A DNA stretch of 64,000 nt, taken from positions 911,001-975,000 of the forward strand of contig NZ_OY829945.1 of NCBI RefSeq assembly GCF_963556105.2, in the 5' to 3' direction. Below are positions 8,425-17,448 of the stretch, one piece after another. Numbering within the stretch: position 1 is the first letter of the stretch; every line of letters starts with the position of its first letter. A program made the translations under genes and the position numbers. The notes under the pieces were generated by a model. It was not told the origin of the DNA, made no database searches, and worked only from the letters and a program-made list of their open reading frames with translations. Source of the DNA: an uncultured Tolumonas sp. Lineage in GTDB: Bacteria > Pseudomonadota > Gammaproteobacteria > Enterobacterales > Aeromonadaceae.

Positions 8425-9666
8425 ATGAAAAGATATATTCCTCTGCTGTCGTGTTTTTATGTGGCGTTATGTTCTGTTGATGTCTGTGCAGTGGAATTAT
8501 CCGATACCTTTTCAGTCAATGGTTTCGGTACGCTGGGCGTAACTAAAACTAGCGCTGATTCACTGGGTTTTCGGCAAAACATCTCGACGGATAATGTCAC
8601 TAGCGGTGATTGGAATCTGGCTTCCCGTTCGTTGCTTGGTGTGCAGATGAATGCAAACTGGAATACGCACTGGAGTTCCGCTTTACAACTGGTACAGCAA
8701 AAGCGGGTAGAGAATAGTTTTAGCGACAGTTTACAACTTGCATCAATAACGTATATGCCGACCACTGAATGGGCGTTGCGGTTTGGTCGTCTTTCCCCTC
8801 GGGTTTATATGCTCACTGATACCCGCAACGTAGGGTATGGTTATTTGTGGACCCATCCTCCGATGGAGTTTTATGGTCAGCTACAGACCAATTATAACGA
8901 TGGCGTAGAAGTCAGTTACACCAAACAGTTTGATGATGCGGATATGTTGCGCGCAACCTTAAGTGGTGGCCGAACAGGCATGCAAATGTCATATCCGGGC
9001 TATAATTTTGACGCGGATTTTGGCCGGGCCTGGGCCTTAACGCTGGAATATGAAGATGAAGCCTGGCAATTTCGCGGTAGTCTCAGTTCAGTAACTAATC
9101 AGAATCAGTGGGCCAGCTTATTAAGACAATCGCTGGATGCGTATTCCGTTGTACTGCCGGGAGCTGCGTCAGTCAGTGACGCGTTAAATACAGATGGCTC
9201 GCAGTTATGGTTCTATTCATTAGGCATGAGTTATAACGATAGCCAATGGACGATGCAGTCGGAAATTAGCCGGCTGGATTCGTCGAATGAAATAACCTCG
9301 GATACTATCGCTGGTTATTTAAGCCTCGGGCGTCATATTGATAAATTTACCCCTTATGTTGTGTATTCTCGGATACACACAATATCCGCCGATTATCAGT
9401 TACCCGCTGATGTCAGTTATTACGCGCAATACGACAATCAGTTGAATTATCTAACCACCACATCACTGGCATTTTTGAATAGCCGGTTCGATCAAAAAGG
9501 CATCGCAATCGGTGTGCGATGGGATCTCAACTCACATCTGACATTAAAAACGCAATGGGATCGGAAATTTATTTCACCGGATGGTAATCATCTTTGGTGG
9601 CATATCGATGGTAGTAATTCATCTACTGAGGATGTGTTCACTCTCAATCTGGACTTTGTATTTTGA
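8425..9666 (+). CDS. Outer-membrane porin-like beta-barrel protein
   Basis: 413 residues from the ATG at 8425, chosen because a clear signal peptide begins there (MKRYIPLLSCFY...CAVELSD). The mature part opens with SVNGFGTLG and consists of alternating amphipathic strands with a C-terminal aromatic residue (LDFVF), as in trimeric-porin-like barrels. Substrate is not evident. Its TGA overlaps the ATG of the next gene (TGATG), so the two are translationally coupled. The partner encodes a phosphate-binding-like periplasmic protein, so an anion-uptake or sensing role is possible. It is not recognisable as the alginate porin AlgE. Confidence 0.75.
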   Translation: MKRYIPLLSCFYVALCSVDVCAVELSDTFSVNGFGTLGVTKTSADSLGFRQNISTDNVTSGDWNLASRSLLGVQMNANWNTHWSSALQLVQQKRVENSFSDSLQLASITYMPTTEWALRFGRLSPRVYMLTDTRNVGYGYLWTHPPMEFYGQLQTNYNDGVEVSYTKQFDDADMLRATLSGGRTGMQMSYPGYNFDADFGRAWALTLEYEDEAWQFRGSLSSVTNQNQWASLLRQSLDAYSVVLPGAASVSDALNTDGSQLWFYSLGMSYNDSQWTMQSEISRLDSSNEITSDTIAGYLSLGRHIDKFTPYVVYSRIHTISADYQLPADVSYYAQYDNQLNYLTTTSLAFLNSRFDQKGIAIGVRWDLNSHLTLKTQWDRKFISPDGNHLWWHIDGSNSSTEDVFTLNLDFVF

Positions 9667-10088
9667 TGAAACAGATCCTGATGATTTTACTGCTGAGCAT
9701 TGTCTGGGTGAGCCCTGCGCTGACTTATGCCGAGGTCTGGGTCATTGTTAATCAACATAATCAGGTTGATGCCATGGATAAATCAGAAGTGACGGGTTTA
9801 TATCTGGGGCGTTATCTGAGCTTTCGAGATGGCTCGGCTGCACATCCGCTGGATCAAGATAAAGATGGCTCTGTATATGAAACGTTTTATCAGCGTTTAA
9901 CCGGGAAGTCGGCGGCATATATTAATGCCTATTGGGCACAGATTTTATTTACCGGACGCGCTAAACCACCTAAAGAGATCCTAACTGAAGCGGAACTTAT
10001 TAACACGGTGCGCCAAGATCGCCATGCGATTGGTTATGTGAGCTCAGGCGCCTCTTTGCAAGGTGTTAAGGTGGTGTTGCGGTTATAG
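9666..10088 (+). CDS. Small periplasmic phosphate-binding-like (PstS-like) protein
   Basis: About 140 residues with a signal peptide ending near TYAEVW. The body (AEVWVIVNQHN...LYLGRYLSFRDG...FYQRLTGKSAA...WAQILFTGRAKPP...IGYVSSGA) matches the truncated PBP-like domain family related to PstS, which is often encoded beside GGDEF proteins or porins in Vibrio and Shewanella. Probably a periplasmic ligand sensor or scaffold and not a transporter subunit, since no ABC genes are nearby. The start is the ATG of the TGATG overlap. Its end overlaps the convergent GGDEF gene by 6 bases. Confidence 0.75.
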   Translation: MKQILMILLLSIVWVSPALTYAEVWVIVNQHNQVDAMDKSEVTGLYLGRYLSFRDGSAAHPLDQDKDGSVYETFYQRLTGKSAAYINAYWAQILFTGRAKPPKEILTEAELINTVRQDRHAIGYVSSGASLQGVKVVLRL

Positions 10089-11663
10089 TGTTGTGGTTTG
10101 AGGGTTATAAACCCGAATGCCATTTTTACCGGCTTGCTTCACCTGATACATGGCGACATCAGCACACTCAAAGGCGGCATTGAAACTTGCGGCGTTGTCC
10201 GGGCAAATAACAATACCGATACTGGCACCTACATTTGCGGTTTTATCTTTGCCAATATCAATAGGTTGACTGATCCGCTGTAAAAATCGTTGCGCTAATC
10301 GTACTGCGGTTTCCTGTGAGGCATCATTCAACGCGATCAGAAATTCATCGCCACCCCAACGGGCGACAATATCACTTTTTCGTGTCAGGCTGCTTAAGCG
10401 ATTGGCCACTTCAATGAGCACCTTATCACCGGCATCATGACCTTCAGTGTCATTTACTTTTTTAAAGCCATCGAGATCAAGCACGATCAATGCGAGAGGC
10501 TGGTGGATACGAGATGCGGTATGGATCATCTGATCGATTTGTTGTTCAGCCACTCGACGGTTTTTCAGATGCGTGAGATGATCATGGCTGGCATCGTGGA
10601 CAGAGGCATTTAAGGCTTCGTGTTGCCGGGTAATGTCATTGATGAAAATCAGAATGATGCTTTCGCCGTAATCATTGACTGCCTCTTTGGCGTTAATACT
10701 GACCCAACGGCGGCGCCCATTTTCATGTGACAGTAATTTCACATCAAAACAGTTGTCCGATTTCTCTTCCAGCAACTGCGTAATTTGTTCCATAAATTCG
10801 TCAGGATTTTTTACCAACAAACTGACCCATTCCGCCGTATGTGGTAGATGTCGGTTACCCGTTGCTGATAAAACCAGATCTTGAAATGAGGGGTTATAGG
10901 TCAGTAGATTCATCGACTTATCAGTAACAATCAGTGCGTTAGTTGATAAATCAAAAACCATTCTGAAATTATTCGCGATCAGTTCAACCCGATCACGAAG
11001 TTTGCGTTCTTCTGCGATCTGCTGTTGCACTTTATCCAGCAACTGGTTCACTGTTTTCGACAGGGTTTCCAACTCGGTTTCTTGCAATAACACGGGAATA
11101 GTCAGCCGTTTATCATCACCGGGGCGTATCAGATAAAGCTCGCTGGCCAGTTTACTGACGGGGTTGGTGATAAATAACCAAATCACGGCCATCATACAAA
11201 GTAGTGTCACGATAATCAGCAAGGCCATTAGTACGGTAATTTCTAAGGCGATCGCTTTGGCTTGTTCATCAATAATATCGCGGCTGGGGGTGATAATTAA
11301 TTCACCGATTTTGTCATTGCCCCCAAACGGTGAATACAATATTTGAGTCATAGGCGCGAGAGATGCGCCATCATTTCGGCCTTGATGCAGAGAGAATTGA
11401 TCGGTATTAATGGTGACACTGTAGATCAATTTATTGCGTAATAAGCCATCGAGGACGTCTTCTGCAATGACCTTGTTGCTTGCATAAGCGGCAATTTCCG
11501 CCGTTTTATAGACAGTGGCAGAGAGCTGGGTAATGGCTTGCAGGCTACGGGTTTGTTCCCGGTTGTAGGTGAAATTGTAAAAACTGTAAGATGCAATAAC
11601 GGTTACAGCGGAAACGAACAAAGCAACAATCAAAGAAAGACGCAGATGAAGGTTGAGTTTCAT
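10083..11663 (-). CDS. Membrane diguanylate cyclase (HAMP-PAS-GGDEF)
   Basis: 526 residues. Membrane helix ~7-28, a periplasmic sensor loop (~30-140), a second helix (~140-165), HAMP-like linker with coiled coil (~165-225), a PAS domain (~230-350), then GGDEF (~360-520). The active site RWGGDEF is intact. An inhibitory RxxD I-site (RKSD) lies exactly five residues upstream, so an active, product-inhibited cyclase is predicted. It makes c-di-GMP from two GTP. It is convergent with a phosphate-binding-like gene that may encode its periplasmic partner. An aagga site precedes the ATG. Confidence 0.92.
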   Translation of the reverse strand: MKLNLHLRLSLIVALFVSAVTVIASYSFYNFTYNREQTRSLQAITQLSATVYKTAEIAAYASNKVIAEDVLDGLLRNKLIYSVTINTDQFSLHQGRNDGASLAPMTQILYSPFGGNDKIGELIITPSRDIIDEQAKAIALEITVLMALLIIVTLLCMMAVIWLFITNPVSKLASELYLIRPGDDKRLTIPVLLQETELETLSKTVNQLLDKVQQQIAEERKLRDRVELIANNFRMVFDLSTNALIVTDKSMNLLTYNPSFQDLVLSATGNRHLPHTAEWVSLLVKNPDEFMEQITQLLEEKSDNCFDVKLLSHENGRRRWVSINAKEAVNDYGESIILIFINDITRQHEALNASVHDASHDHLTHLKNRRVAEQQIDQMIHTASRIHQPLALIVLDLDGFKKVNDTEGHDAGDKVLIEVANRLSSLTRKSDIVARWGGDEFLIALNDASQETAVRLAQRFLQRISQPIDIGKDKTANVGASIGIVICPDNAASFNAAFECADVAMYQVKQAGKNGIRVYNPQTTTL

Positions 11664-11838
11664 GGATAAGATCCTTAATGAAACATCTGATGCGATAACT
11701 TAATAATAAGCTTAAATTTGTTATATCAGATGTTACTCTTCAGCCGCGTCATATAAAAGATGAGTAAAGTTGTTTAATTATAAGAAGAAATTGCTGTGAG
11801 ATAGCCGATCACATAATAAGAAAAATGTTTACCGGCAA

Positions 11839-12300
11839 TTAGCAATATTCACCTTCAATCAAAAATTCATCGATAATATCGGTAAACTCCGGCCATAATT
11901 CTTCCGGGACAGCCGCTTCCGGATCATCTTCATTGTCACCGTAGTCATCCCAGAAATAGGCGCGCAGGGCATTGGCAAATTCGTCATCCAATTCAGCTAA
12001 CTGTGCCACCGTACCGCACCAGATGATACGCCGCAGGCTTTCCGTCAGATCATTGAGTTGTTCAACTAAAATCTCATCGCTGTGACTTTGTTCGATCAGG
12101 AGTTCAAAACGTTCACGCGCACTTTCCGCCTGTTCTTCGTCTAATTCACCGGTATCGGCCAGCAGATAAATATAGTCGCCTAATAAATATTCGATCAAAT
12201 CATCGCGGCTATGAAACCAATGCCATTGGCTTCCTTTATTCCCCAGTAATGAAGCGTCAAATGAGCTGTCAACGTGGCAGATTGCCCATTGATTTTCCAT
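11839..12300 (-). CDS. Acidic conserved-type hypothetical protein
   Basis: 153 residues starting at MENQWAICHVDSSF. This ATG is preferred over upstream in-frame starts because a ggagac site lies 6-8 bases before it and the upstream extension would overlap ghrA. The protein is soluble and very acidic in its second half (DDYGDNEDDPEAAVPEE), with many helices. No family is recognised. It lies ~100 bases downstream of ghrA on the same strand and may be co-transcribed. Confidence 0.6.
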   Translation of the reverse strand: MENQWAICHVDSSFDASLLGNKGSQWHWFHSRDDLIEYLLGDYIYLLADTGELDEEQAESARERFELLIEQSHSDEILVEQLNDLTESLRRIIWCGTVAQLAELDDEFANALRAYFWDDYGDNEDDPEAAVPEELWPEFTDIIDEFLIEGEYC

Positions 12301-12401
12301 CGTTATGTCTCCGGTAAGTTCATCGGTGGATATCTGGTTGCGGATATGTGGCGAAATATAATGTATTTCCGCCACACTCACTATAGCTGTTACAAGCGAG
12401 G

Positions 12402-13325
12402 TCAATATCCGCGCTGACGATCAACGATACCTTGTACCGGATGCCCATTCGCCAACGCCTGTATGTTCGTTGCAATTTGTGCCACGGCTTCTTCTGGAAT
12501 TGTGTCAGCTGCGACATGCGGAGTGATAATCACCGCCGGATGTTGCCAGAACGGGTGTGTTGCCGGTAATGGTTCGGTTGCAAAGACATCCAGCAAAACA
12601 AAGCGCAGATGCTGTTGATTGAGCAGACTAAGCAGCGCCTCTTCATCCAGCAATGTACCGCGTCCGGCGTTGATCAAGGCGGCATCTTTCGGCAATAACG
12701 CCAAATGCTTGGCATCGAGCAGATGCTGGGTTTCATCGGTTGACGGCAGAATGCTGAATAAAACATCGGTTTCTTGCAGCAATGAACCGAGTGCATCGCA
12801 ACCATGCACACAACGGACATTATGGATATTTCGGGCCTGTCGGCTCCAGCCACTGACCGGATAACCGAGCCCTGCCAGCGTTTGCGCGACATACACACCC
12901 AGCTGACCAAGACCTAAAATGGTGACGCGGGTGTCTTTCGCGAGACGGGTTGGTTGTGGTTGCCAGACGCCATTTTGTTGCTGGCTGCGATAAATATCCA
13001 TCTTGCGTTGGTAATGCAGTAACCCGTATAGCGCATATTCCGTCATCTGCTGCGCCATGCCAGCATCGGTCAGACGGATAATAGTGACATGTTCGGGAAT
13101 ATCGTCGCGCTGCAGAAATTTATCGACACCGGCACCGAGGGTAAAAATCACCTGTAAATTAGAAAAGCGGCTGAAGAAATTGACGGGTGGTTTCCAGGCA
13201 ACCACATGTGTTACCGCGTCGGCATTCACTTCCTGCGGCCAGCAGGCAATCGACCAATCAGGCAATGCTTCTTGCAGCAGATGATGATAGTGATCTTGCT
13301 GTTCGGGGGAGTAGAGATAGAGCAT
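12402..13325 (-). CDS. ghrA: Glyoxylate/hydroxypyruvate reductase A
   Basis: 307 residues of the D-2-hydroxyacid dehydrogenase family. It reduces glyoxylate to glycolate and hydroxypyruvate to glycerate with NAD(P)H in the cytosol. The Rossmann motif GLGQLG (~residue 140) is present, as are the catalytic Arg in INAGRGTLLD, the Glu in DVFATEPLP and the His in ITPHVAA. Length and the LYLYSPEQ / WKPP blocks match GhrA and not GhrB. Confidence 0.88.
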   Translation of the reverse strand: MLYLYSPEQQDHYHHLLQEALPDWSIACWPQEVNADAVTHVVAWKPPVNFFSRFSNLQVIFTLGAGVDKFLQRDDIPEHVTIIRLTDAGMAQQMTEYALYGLLHYQRKMDIYRSQQQNGVWQPQPTRLAKDTRVTILGLGQLGVYVAQTLAGLGYPVSGWSRQARNIHNVRCVHGCDALGSLLQETDVLFSILPSTDETQHLLDAKHLALLPKDAALINAGRGTLLDEEALLSLLNQQHLRFVLLDVFATEPLPATHPFWQHPAVIITPHVAADTIPEEAVAQIATNIQALANGHPVQGIVDRQRGY

Positions 13326-13395
13326 AAGAGAAGCCTCTGTAGATCAGATATCTCTGCAGTATAGCAGTAGCTGATGTCAGAGACGGAAGGTCATT

Positions 13396-13520
13396 ATACC
13401 CTCGTACTTGAAGTTGCAGCATCGTTGACGGCGTTCATTCACCCCAATTACATAGCATCTCAATGCTCATGGGGATTCGTTCACTTGTCGCCTTGCTGCA
13501 ACTCCAATTACTTTGGGTAT
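13396..13520 (+). repeat. ERIC-like palindromic repeat, copy 2
   Basis: Same orientation as copy 1 and almost identical to it. It lies between the 5' end of ghrA and the 3' end of tpx (both minus strand) and ends 11 bases before the tpx stop. It may act as a processing hairpin or terminator for the tpx message. Confidence 0.85.
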
Positions 13521-13531
13521 CAGCAGGAAGA

Positions 13532-14032
13532 TTAAGCCAGTACTTTCAGTGCTGAATCGTAGTTTGGTTCATGTGTAATTTCATCAACCAGCTCTGCGTG
13601 CAGTACTTTATCTGCTTCATCCAGCACGACAACAGCACGAGCTGTTAAACCACCCAATACGCCATCGGCGATCGCGACACCGTAGTCAGTGACGAACGCG
13701 CCGCTACGCAGGGTAGAAAGGGTAACCACATTATCCAGTCCTTCTGCACCACAGAAACGGGCTTGTGCAAAAGGCAGATCAGCAGAAATGCACAATACGA
13801 CGGTGTTGTTCAGTTTGCTGGCGGCTTCATTGAAATGGCGAACAGACGCTGCACAAACGGCGGTATCGACGCTTGGGAAAATGTTCAGCACTTTACGTTT
13901 ACCGCTGAAAGAGGCCAGTGTTACATCAGCCAGCTCTTTATTGACCAGTGAAAACGGTTTTGCGGTGGTGCCAATTTGTGGGAAATCACCATTCACAGTT
14001 ACCGGATTACCAGCCAGAGTTACAGTTGCCAT
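13532..14032 (-). CDS. tpx: Thiol peroxidase (Tpx, atypical 2-Cys peroxiredoxin)
   Basis: 166 residues starting [11 protein letters not shown]. The ATG at 14032 has an aaggaga site, and the ATG at 14050 would add six non-conserved residues. Tpx reduces alkyl and hydrogen peroxides using thioredoxin. The peroxidatic Cys is in [14 protein letters not shown] and the resolving Cys in [11 protein letters not shown], the spacing expected of Tpx. Confidence 0.95.
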   Translation of the reverse strand: MATVTLAGNPVTVNGDFPQIGTTAKPFSLVNKELADVTLASFSGKRKVLNIFPSVDTAVCAASVRHFNEAASKLNNTVVLCISADLPFAQARFCGAEGLDNVVTLSTLRSGAFVTDYGVAIADGVLGGLTARAVVVLDEADKVLHAELVDEITHEPNYDSALKVLA

Positions 14033-14168
14033 GTCACTTTCTCCTTGCATGTAGGAATATTAATTGCGCGCAATATAATTGCCAGCAATTAAATGTAACC
14101 GATTTAACAGATACTCAACAAGTATATTCGGTTTAGTAAATTATGCCGGAATAGTCATGGTGATAATA

Positions 14169-14199
14169 AAAAGCCTCCGTTATGTGCACGGAGGCTTTT
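14169..14199 (-). terminator. Terminator of the PL7 lyase gene
   Basis: A 12 bp inverted repeat (14169-14180 with 14188-14199) around a short loop. Read on the minus strand it ends in a T-run. It sits just past the stop of the lyase gene. Confidence 0.88.
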
Positions 14200-14221
14200 A
14201 TCGCTGTGGGGGGCTTGGCGT

Positions 14222-14971
14222 TTAGTGGGCGGTAGCCAATGAACCAAAGCGTACCTTACAGCCTGCGCCAGGTGTGGTTTCGTAATTGATTTTTTCCTGA
14301 CAGTACGCACCAGCTTTAAAATAGAACTTCTGATTCATCCAGTTCGGGTCGCCAACCACATAATCGTAAGTCGATGTTTTGCCGCCATCCACAGCGACAT
14401 TTAACACACCCGCATTAGAGTCGATGGTGTAGCAGAATTTATTTGTACCGGGTGTTGCCAGTAAGGTTTTGATGTCACCATTTGAACCATCTTCATTCCG
14501 TTTTGTCAGTGAATAAACGGAACCATTTTCCCACTGCAACTTGATCAACGGATTGTTATAACTGTGGATCTGGCCAATGACCACTTTTTTAGTCGACGGT
14601 ACTTGGGCAACCCATAAGCAGGCTTTCATCGTGTGATGACCTTCCCAGTTCCAGTCGTCACGATCGTTATCACCAATCATTTCACGCAATTCAGAACGCG
14701 GATAATCGGAGTTCTTGGTTGTAACGAGATCGGCGCCATTCACTGGAGCCCAGAACGTCATTTTATTATTACTGTCTAAATAGAAATATTTGCTGGCATA
14801 AGTAGCTAATTGATCGGGCATTATTTCAATCAGACCACCGCTGCTGTTTGCAACCGGCAAAGTTTCTTTCCACTGACGTAAATCAAAAGGGCCAGTAGCT
14901 GGAGCTATATAAGTGGTAGCCGCATAAGCAGAAGTTGCAGACAGAACACATAACGCAATTAATTTTTTCAT
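14222..14971 (-). CDS. Secreted polysaccharide lyase family 7 alginate lyase
   Basis: 249 residues. Signal peptide MKKLIALCVLSATSAYA, then a single PL7 jelly-roll domain. The three PL7 signature regions are visible: RSELREM, VVIGQIH and YFKAGAYCQ. The QIH form is usually linked to guluronate-containing substrate, but this is only a tendency. PL7 enzymes cut alginate by beta-elimination in the periplasm or outside. The ATG at 14971 fits the signal peptide better than the upstream in-frame start. It is divergent from algD across a 1 kb spacer, so it may help remodel or release polymer made by the neighbouring cluster. It differs from algL, which is a PL5 enzyme. Confidence 0.9.
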   Translation of the reverse strand: MKKLIALCVLSATSAYAATTYIAPATGPFDLRQWKETLPVANSSGGLIEIMPDQLATYASKYFYLDSNNKMTFWAPVNGADLVTTKNSDYPRSELREMIGDNDRDDWNWEGHHTMKACLWVAQVPSTKKVVIGQIHSYNNPLIKLQWENGSVYSLTKRNEDGSNGDIKTLLATPGTNKFCYTIDSNAGVLNVAVDGGKTSTYDYVVGDPNWMNQKFYFKAGAYCQEKINYETTPGAGCKVRFGSLATAH

Positions 14972-15976
14972 AAAACCGCCAAAAATAGACAAATAAACGC
15001 TTTCCACTTGTGACTGTGGGAAACTGATAAATAATTCCTGATTTACGGAATAGTAAAATATCCGAATATACGAATTCAGATGGTAAATAATTAATTCAAC
15101 ATCGTTTATTCACTTCAGGAGTGTCATTTTTTTGGGGGGGATTTTGCAGTTCCGCAATAACGCCATATGTAATAGATACACAGAGGCTATCGCGAACGGA
15201 CATACTGTTCGCATTGGGCTTCATCTTGGGTTCCTCGAGCTTTTCAAGGCAATTACACACCTGCTACCACTATTCAGTACAGGCAAGTATTCGAATAATT
15301 CCATGATGGATATTATTCGGATGACTGGATAATGAACGATTTGAAATAAAGATCAACAGGTATTTTAATAAAAATGATATTTAATAAGTAACTTTATGAT
15401 TGTTATTGTAATTTAATTTATCTTCATTTTTTCTAAATTACATAAACCAACTATAGATATTTATTTTATTGTTGTTGATGAACATTAACTATTTTGGTGC
15501 ATTATTTTTCATGTTTCAACTTAATAACGTCTTTGTTGATAATGTTTGGCGTTAATAATACATAGTGGTTTTGTTTTTTGATCTTGTTCAATATTTTTAC
15601 ATGGTATTTTAAATAAGAAAATGGAGTTGTGTCATCTATATGACAATTGATTCAAGTTGGATCGTTTGTTTTATTATGGGTCACCATGATGAAGCGAAAT
15701 GGTGAAATAATTCTGTTGATAGAATTATTAGCTATGGCGCCAAAAGAGTATTTTTTACGTAAATTAGAATAATTTAATGATAATGAAAATCAATTGGTTA
15801 GGTTGTGATTCATATCAAAAATGTTGCTGAATTGTTAACTTGGTTAAAAATTGGTCAGTTTTTTGCTCCAGATCAATTTGCGTAACCATTAATCGTATTG
15901 GGAGTTTGTCACTTACAGAGATTTTACGGCGTTGATGCATCCATGATGGATGACATAACTTGAAAAGGAGTGTTTC
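14972..15976. promoter_or_regulatory. Long AT-rich intergenic leader upstream of algD
   Basis: About 1 kb without a convincing gene between the divergent PL7 lyase gene and algD. It is much richer in A/T than its flanks. An inverted repeat CGAATAAT/ATTATTCG (15292-15299 and 15312-15319) encloses TCCATGATGGAT, which recurs at 15940-15951 inside a near-perfect 15-base palindrome just upstream of the algD ribosome site. The alginate promoter should lie here. I could not find a convincing AlgU-type (GAACTT...TCTGA) or sigma-54 promoter by eye. The algD promoter of Pseudomonas is likewise long and multi-site. Confidence 0.55.
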
Positions 15977-17287
15977 ATGCGTATCAGTATCTTTGGTATG
16001 GGTTATGTTGGCGCAGTTTGTACTGCCTGCCTTGCACAGCGTGGCCACCAGATCATCGGGGTCGATGTTTCCAAACATAAAGTTGAACTGATCAATGCCG
16101 GCCGTTCGCCCATTGTGGAGCCGGGGTTGGATGAATTACTAGCTGCAGGTAAAAACGCCGGTCGGATCCGGGCGACAAATGATTACACCGATGCTATTCA
16201 GAACAGCGACATTACCATGGTCTGTGTTCCGACACCGAGCAAACGTAATGGCGACCTGAGTCTGGAGTATATCGAGGCCGTTTGCCGCGAAATTGGCATG
16301 GCTATGCGGGATAAACCTTCCCGACATACGGTGATCATCCGCAGTACTGTCTTACCGGGCACGGTGAAGGGGGTAGTGTTACCAATATTGGAAGATTGCG
16401 CCCAGATGAAAGCCGGTGTGGATTTCGGCTTAGGGGTCAACCCGGAATTTCTACGGGAAAGCACCGCGTTGCGCGATTATGACGAGCCACCAATGACCGT
16501 CGTAGGTGTACTGGATGACGAAACTGGTCGTTTGATGGAGTCGCTTTACAGCGACTTAACGGCACCGTTTATCTGTAAGCCGATTGAAATCGCAGAAATG
16601 GTGAAATACACCTGCAATGTCTGGCATGCGGTAAAAGTCAGCTTTGCCAATGAAATTGGTAGTATTGCAAAAGAGCTGCATGTGGATGGCCGTGAGGTCA
16701 TGGATGTGGTGTGCCGCGACAATAAACTCAATATTTCCAGTTATTACATGAAACCCGGCTTTGCTTTTGGTGGTTCGTGTCTGCCAAAAGATGTACGGGC
16801 GCTCAACTACCGCGCATCTCAACTGGATGTGCAAACTCCGCTCATTTCTTCGTTAATGCACAGTAACGAAAATCAGGTGAAACGTGCGTTTCAGATGATT
16901 GAGTCACTGAACAAACGCAAGATCGGCATGTTGGGCTTAAGTTTCAAAGCCGAAACGGATGATCTGCGCGAAAGCCCGCTGGTGGAACTGGCCGAGATGT
17001 TGATCGGCAAGGGTTATCAGCTTTCCATCTATGACCGCAACGTCAAATTTGCCAGTGTGCATGGTGCCAACCGTGATTACATCAATGGCAAGATCCCCCA
17101 TGTCTCTTCTTTGTTGGCAGAAGACGAATCGGAGCTACTCGACAATGTCGATGTGCTGATCGTGGGCAACAAAGATAAGGCATTTCAAGCCATGCTGGAG
17201 TCGTGGCCGGAGGAGAAATATCTGGTCGATTTAGCCGGTTTTATGACGAACACATCGGTCGTCAATAAACAGGGTATTTGCTGGTAA
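15977..17287 (+). CDS. algD: GDP-mannose 6-dehydrogenase
   Basis: 436 residues, the usual AlgD length. It oxidises GDP-mannose to GDP-mannuronic acid with NAD+, the committed step of alginate synthesis. Rossmann motif GMGYVGAV at residues 7-14. The catalytic Cys lies in FAFGGSCLPKDVRAL, and the NPEFLRE block is present. Strong aaaaggag site. First gene of the alginate operon, about 160 bases before alg8. Confidence 0.97.
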   Translation: MRISIFGMGYVGAVCTACLAQRGHQIIGVDVSKHKVELINAGRSPIVEPGLDELLAAGKNAGRIRATNDYTDAIQNSDITMVCVPTPSKRNGDLSLEYIEAVCREIGMAMRDKPSRHTVIIRSTVLPGTVKGVVLPILEDCAQMKAGVDFGLGVNPEFLRESTALRDYDEPPMTVVGVLDDETGRLMESLYSDLTAPFICKPIEIAEMVKYTCNVWHAVKVSFANEIGSIAKELHVDGREVMDVVCRDNKLNISSYYMKPGFAFGGSCLPKDVRALNYRASQLDVQTPLISSLMHSNENQVKRAFQMIESLNKRKIGMLGLSFKAETDDLRESPLVELAEMLIGKGYQLSIYDRNVKFASVHGANRDYINGKIPHVSSLLAEDESELLDNVDVLIVGNKDKAFQAMLESWPEEKYLVDLAGFMTNTSVVNKQGICW

Positions 17288-17448
17288 CCACACGATCAGC
17301 AGTCTGAGGTTCTGACTGTCTGCTCATCACTGATCGCAATGCTTTTGCCCCATGTTGTCATGGGTTGGGTGACTTTTTCCCGATGCAGGGCAGAAGTGTT
17401 GCGATCCCCTGAATATTCATGCCGGGACGGGCTGAAAGGGGGTGAGTT

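Noticed and set aside
8425-9666. The porin as the missing alginate exporter AlgE
   Set aside because: It is coupled to a phosphate-binding-like gene, is shorter than AlgE and shows no AlgE-like blocks that I can recognise.
15121-15332. Short overlapping frames in the algD leader
   Set aside because: No ribosome site, no recognisable protein and random composition. They fall in a probable regulatory region.
15820-15880. AlgU (sigma-22) type promoter before algD
   Set aside because: An AACTT is present near 15836, but the matching -10 lies only ~13 bases away instead of 16-17, so it is not a credible match.
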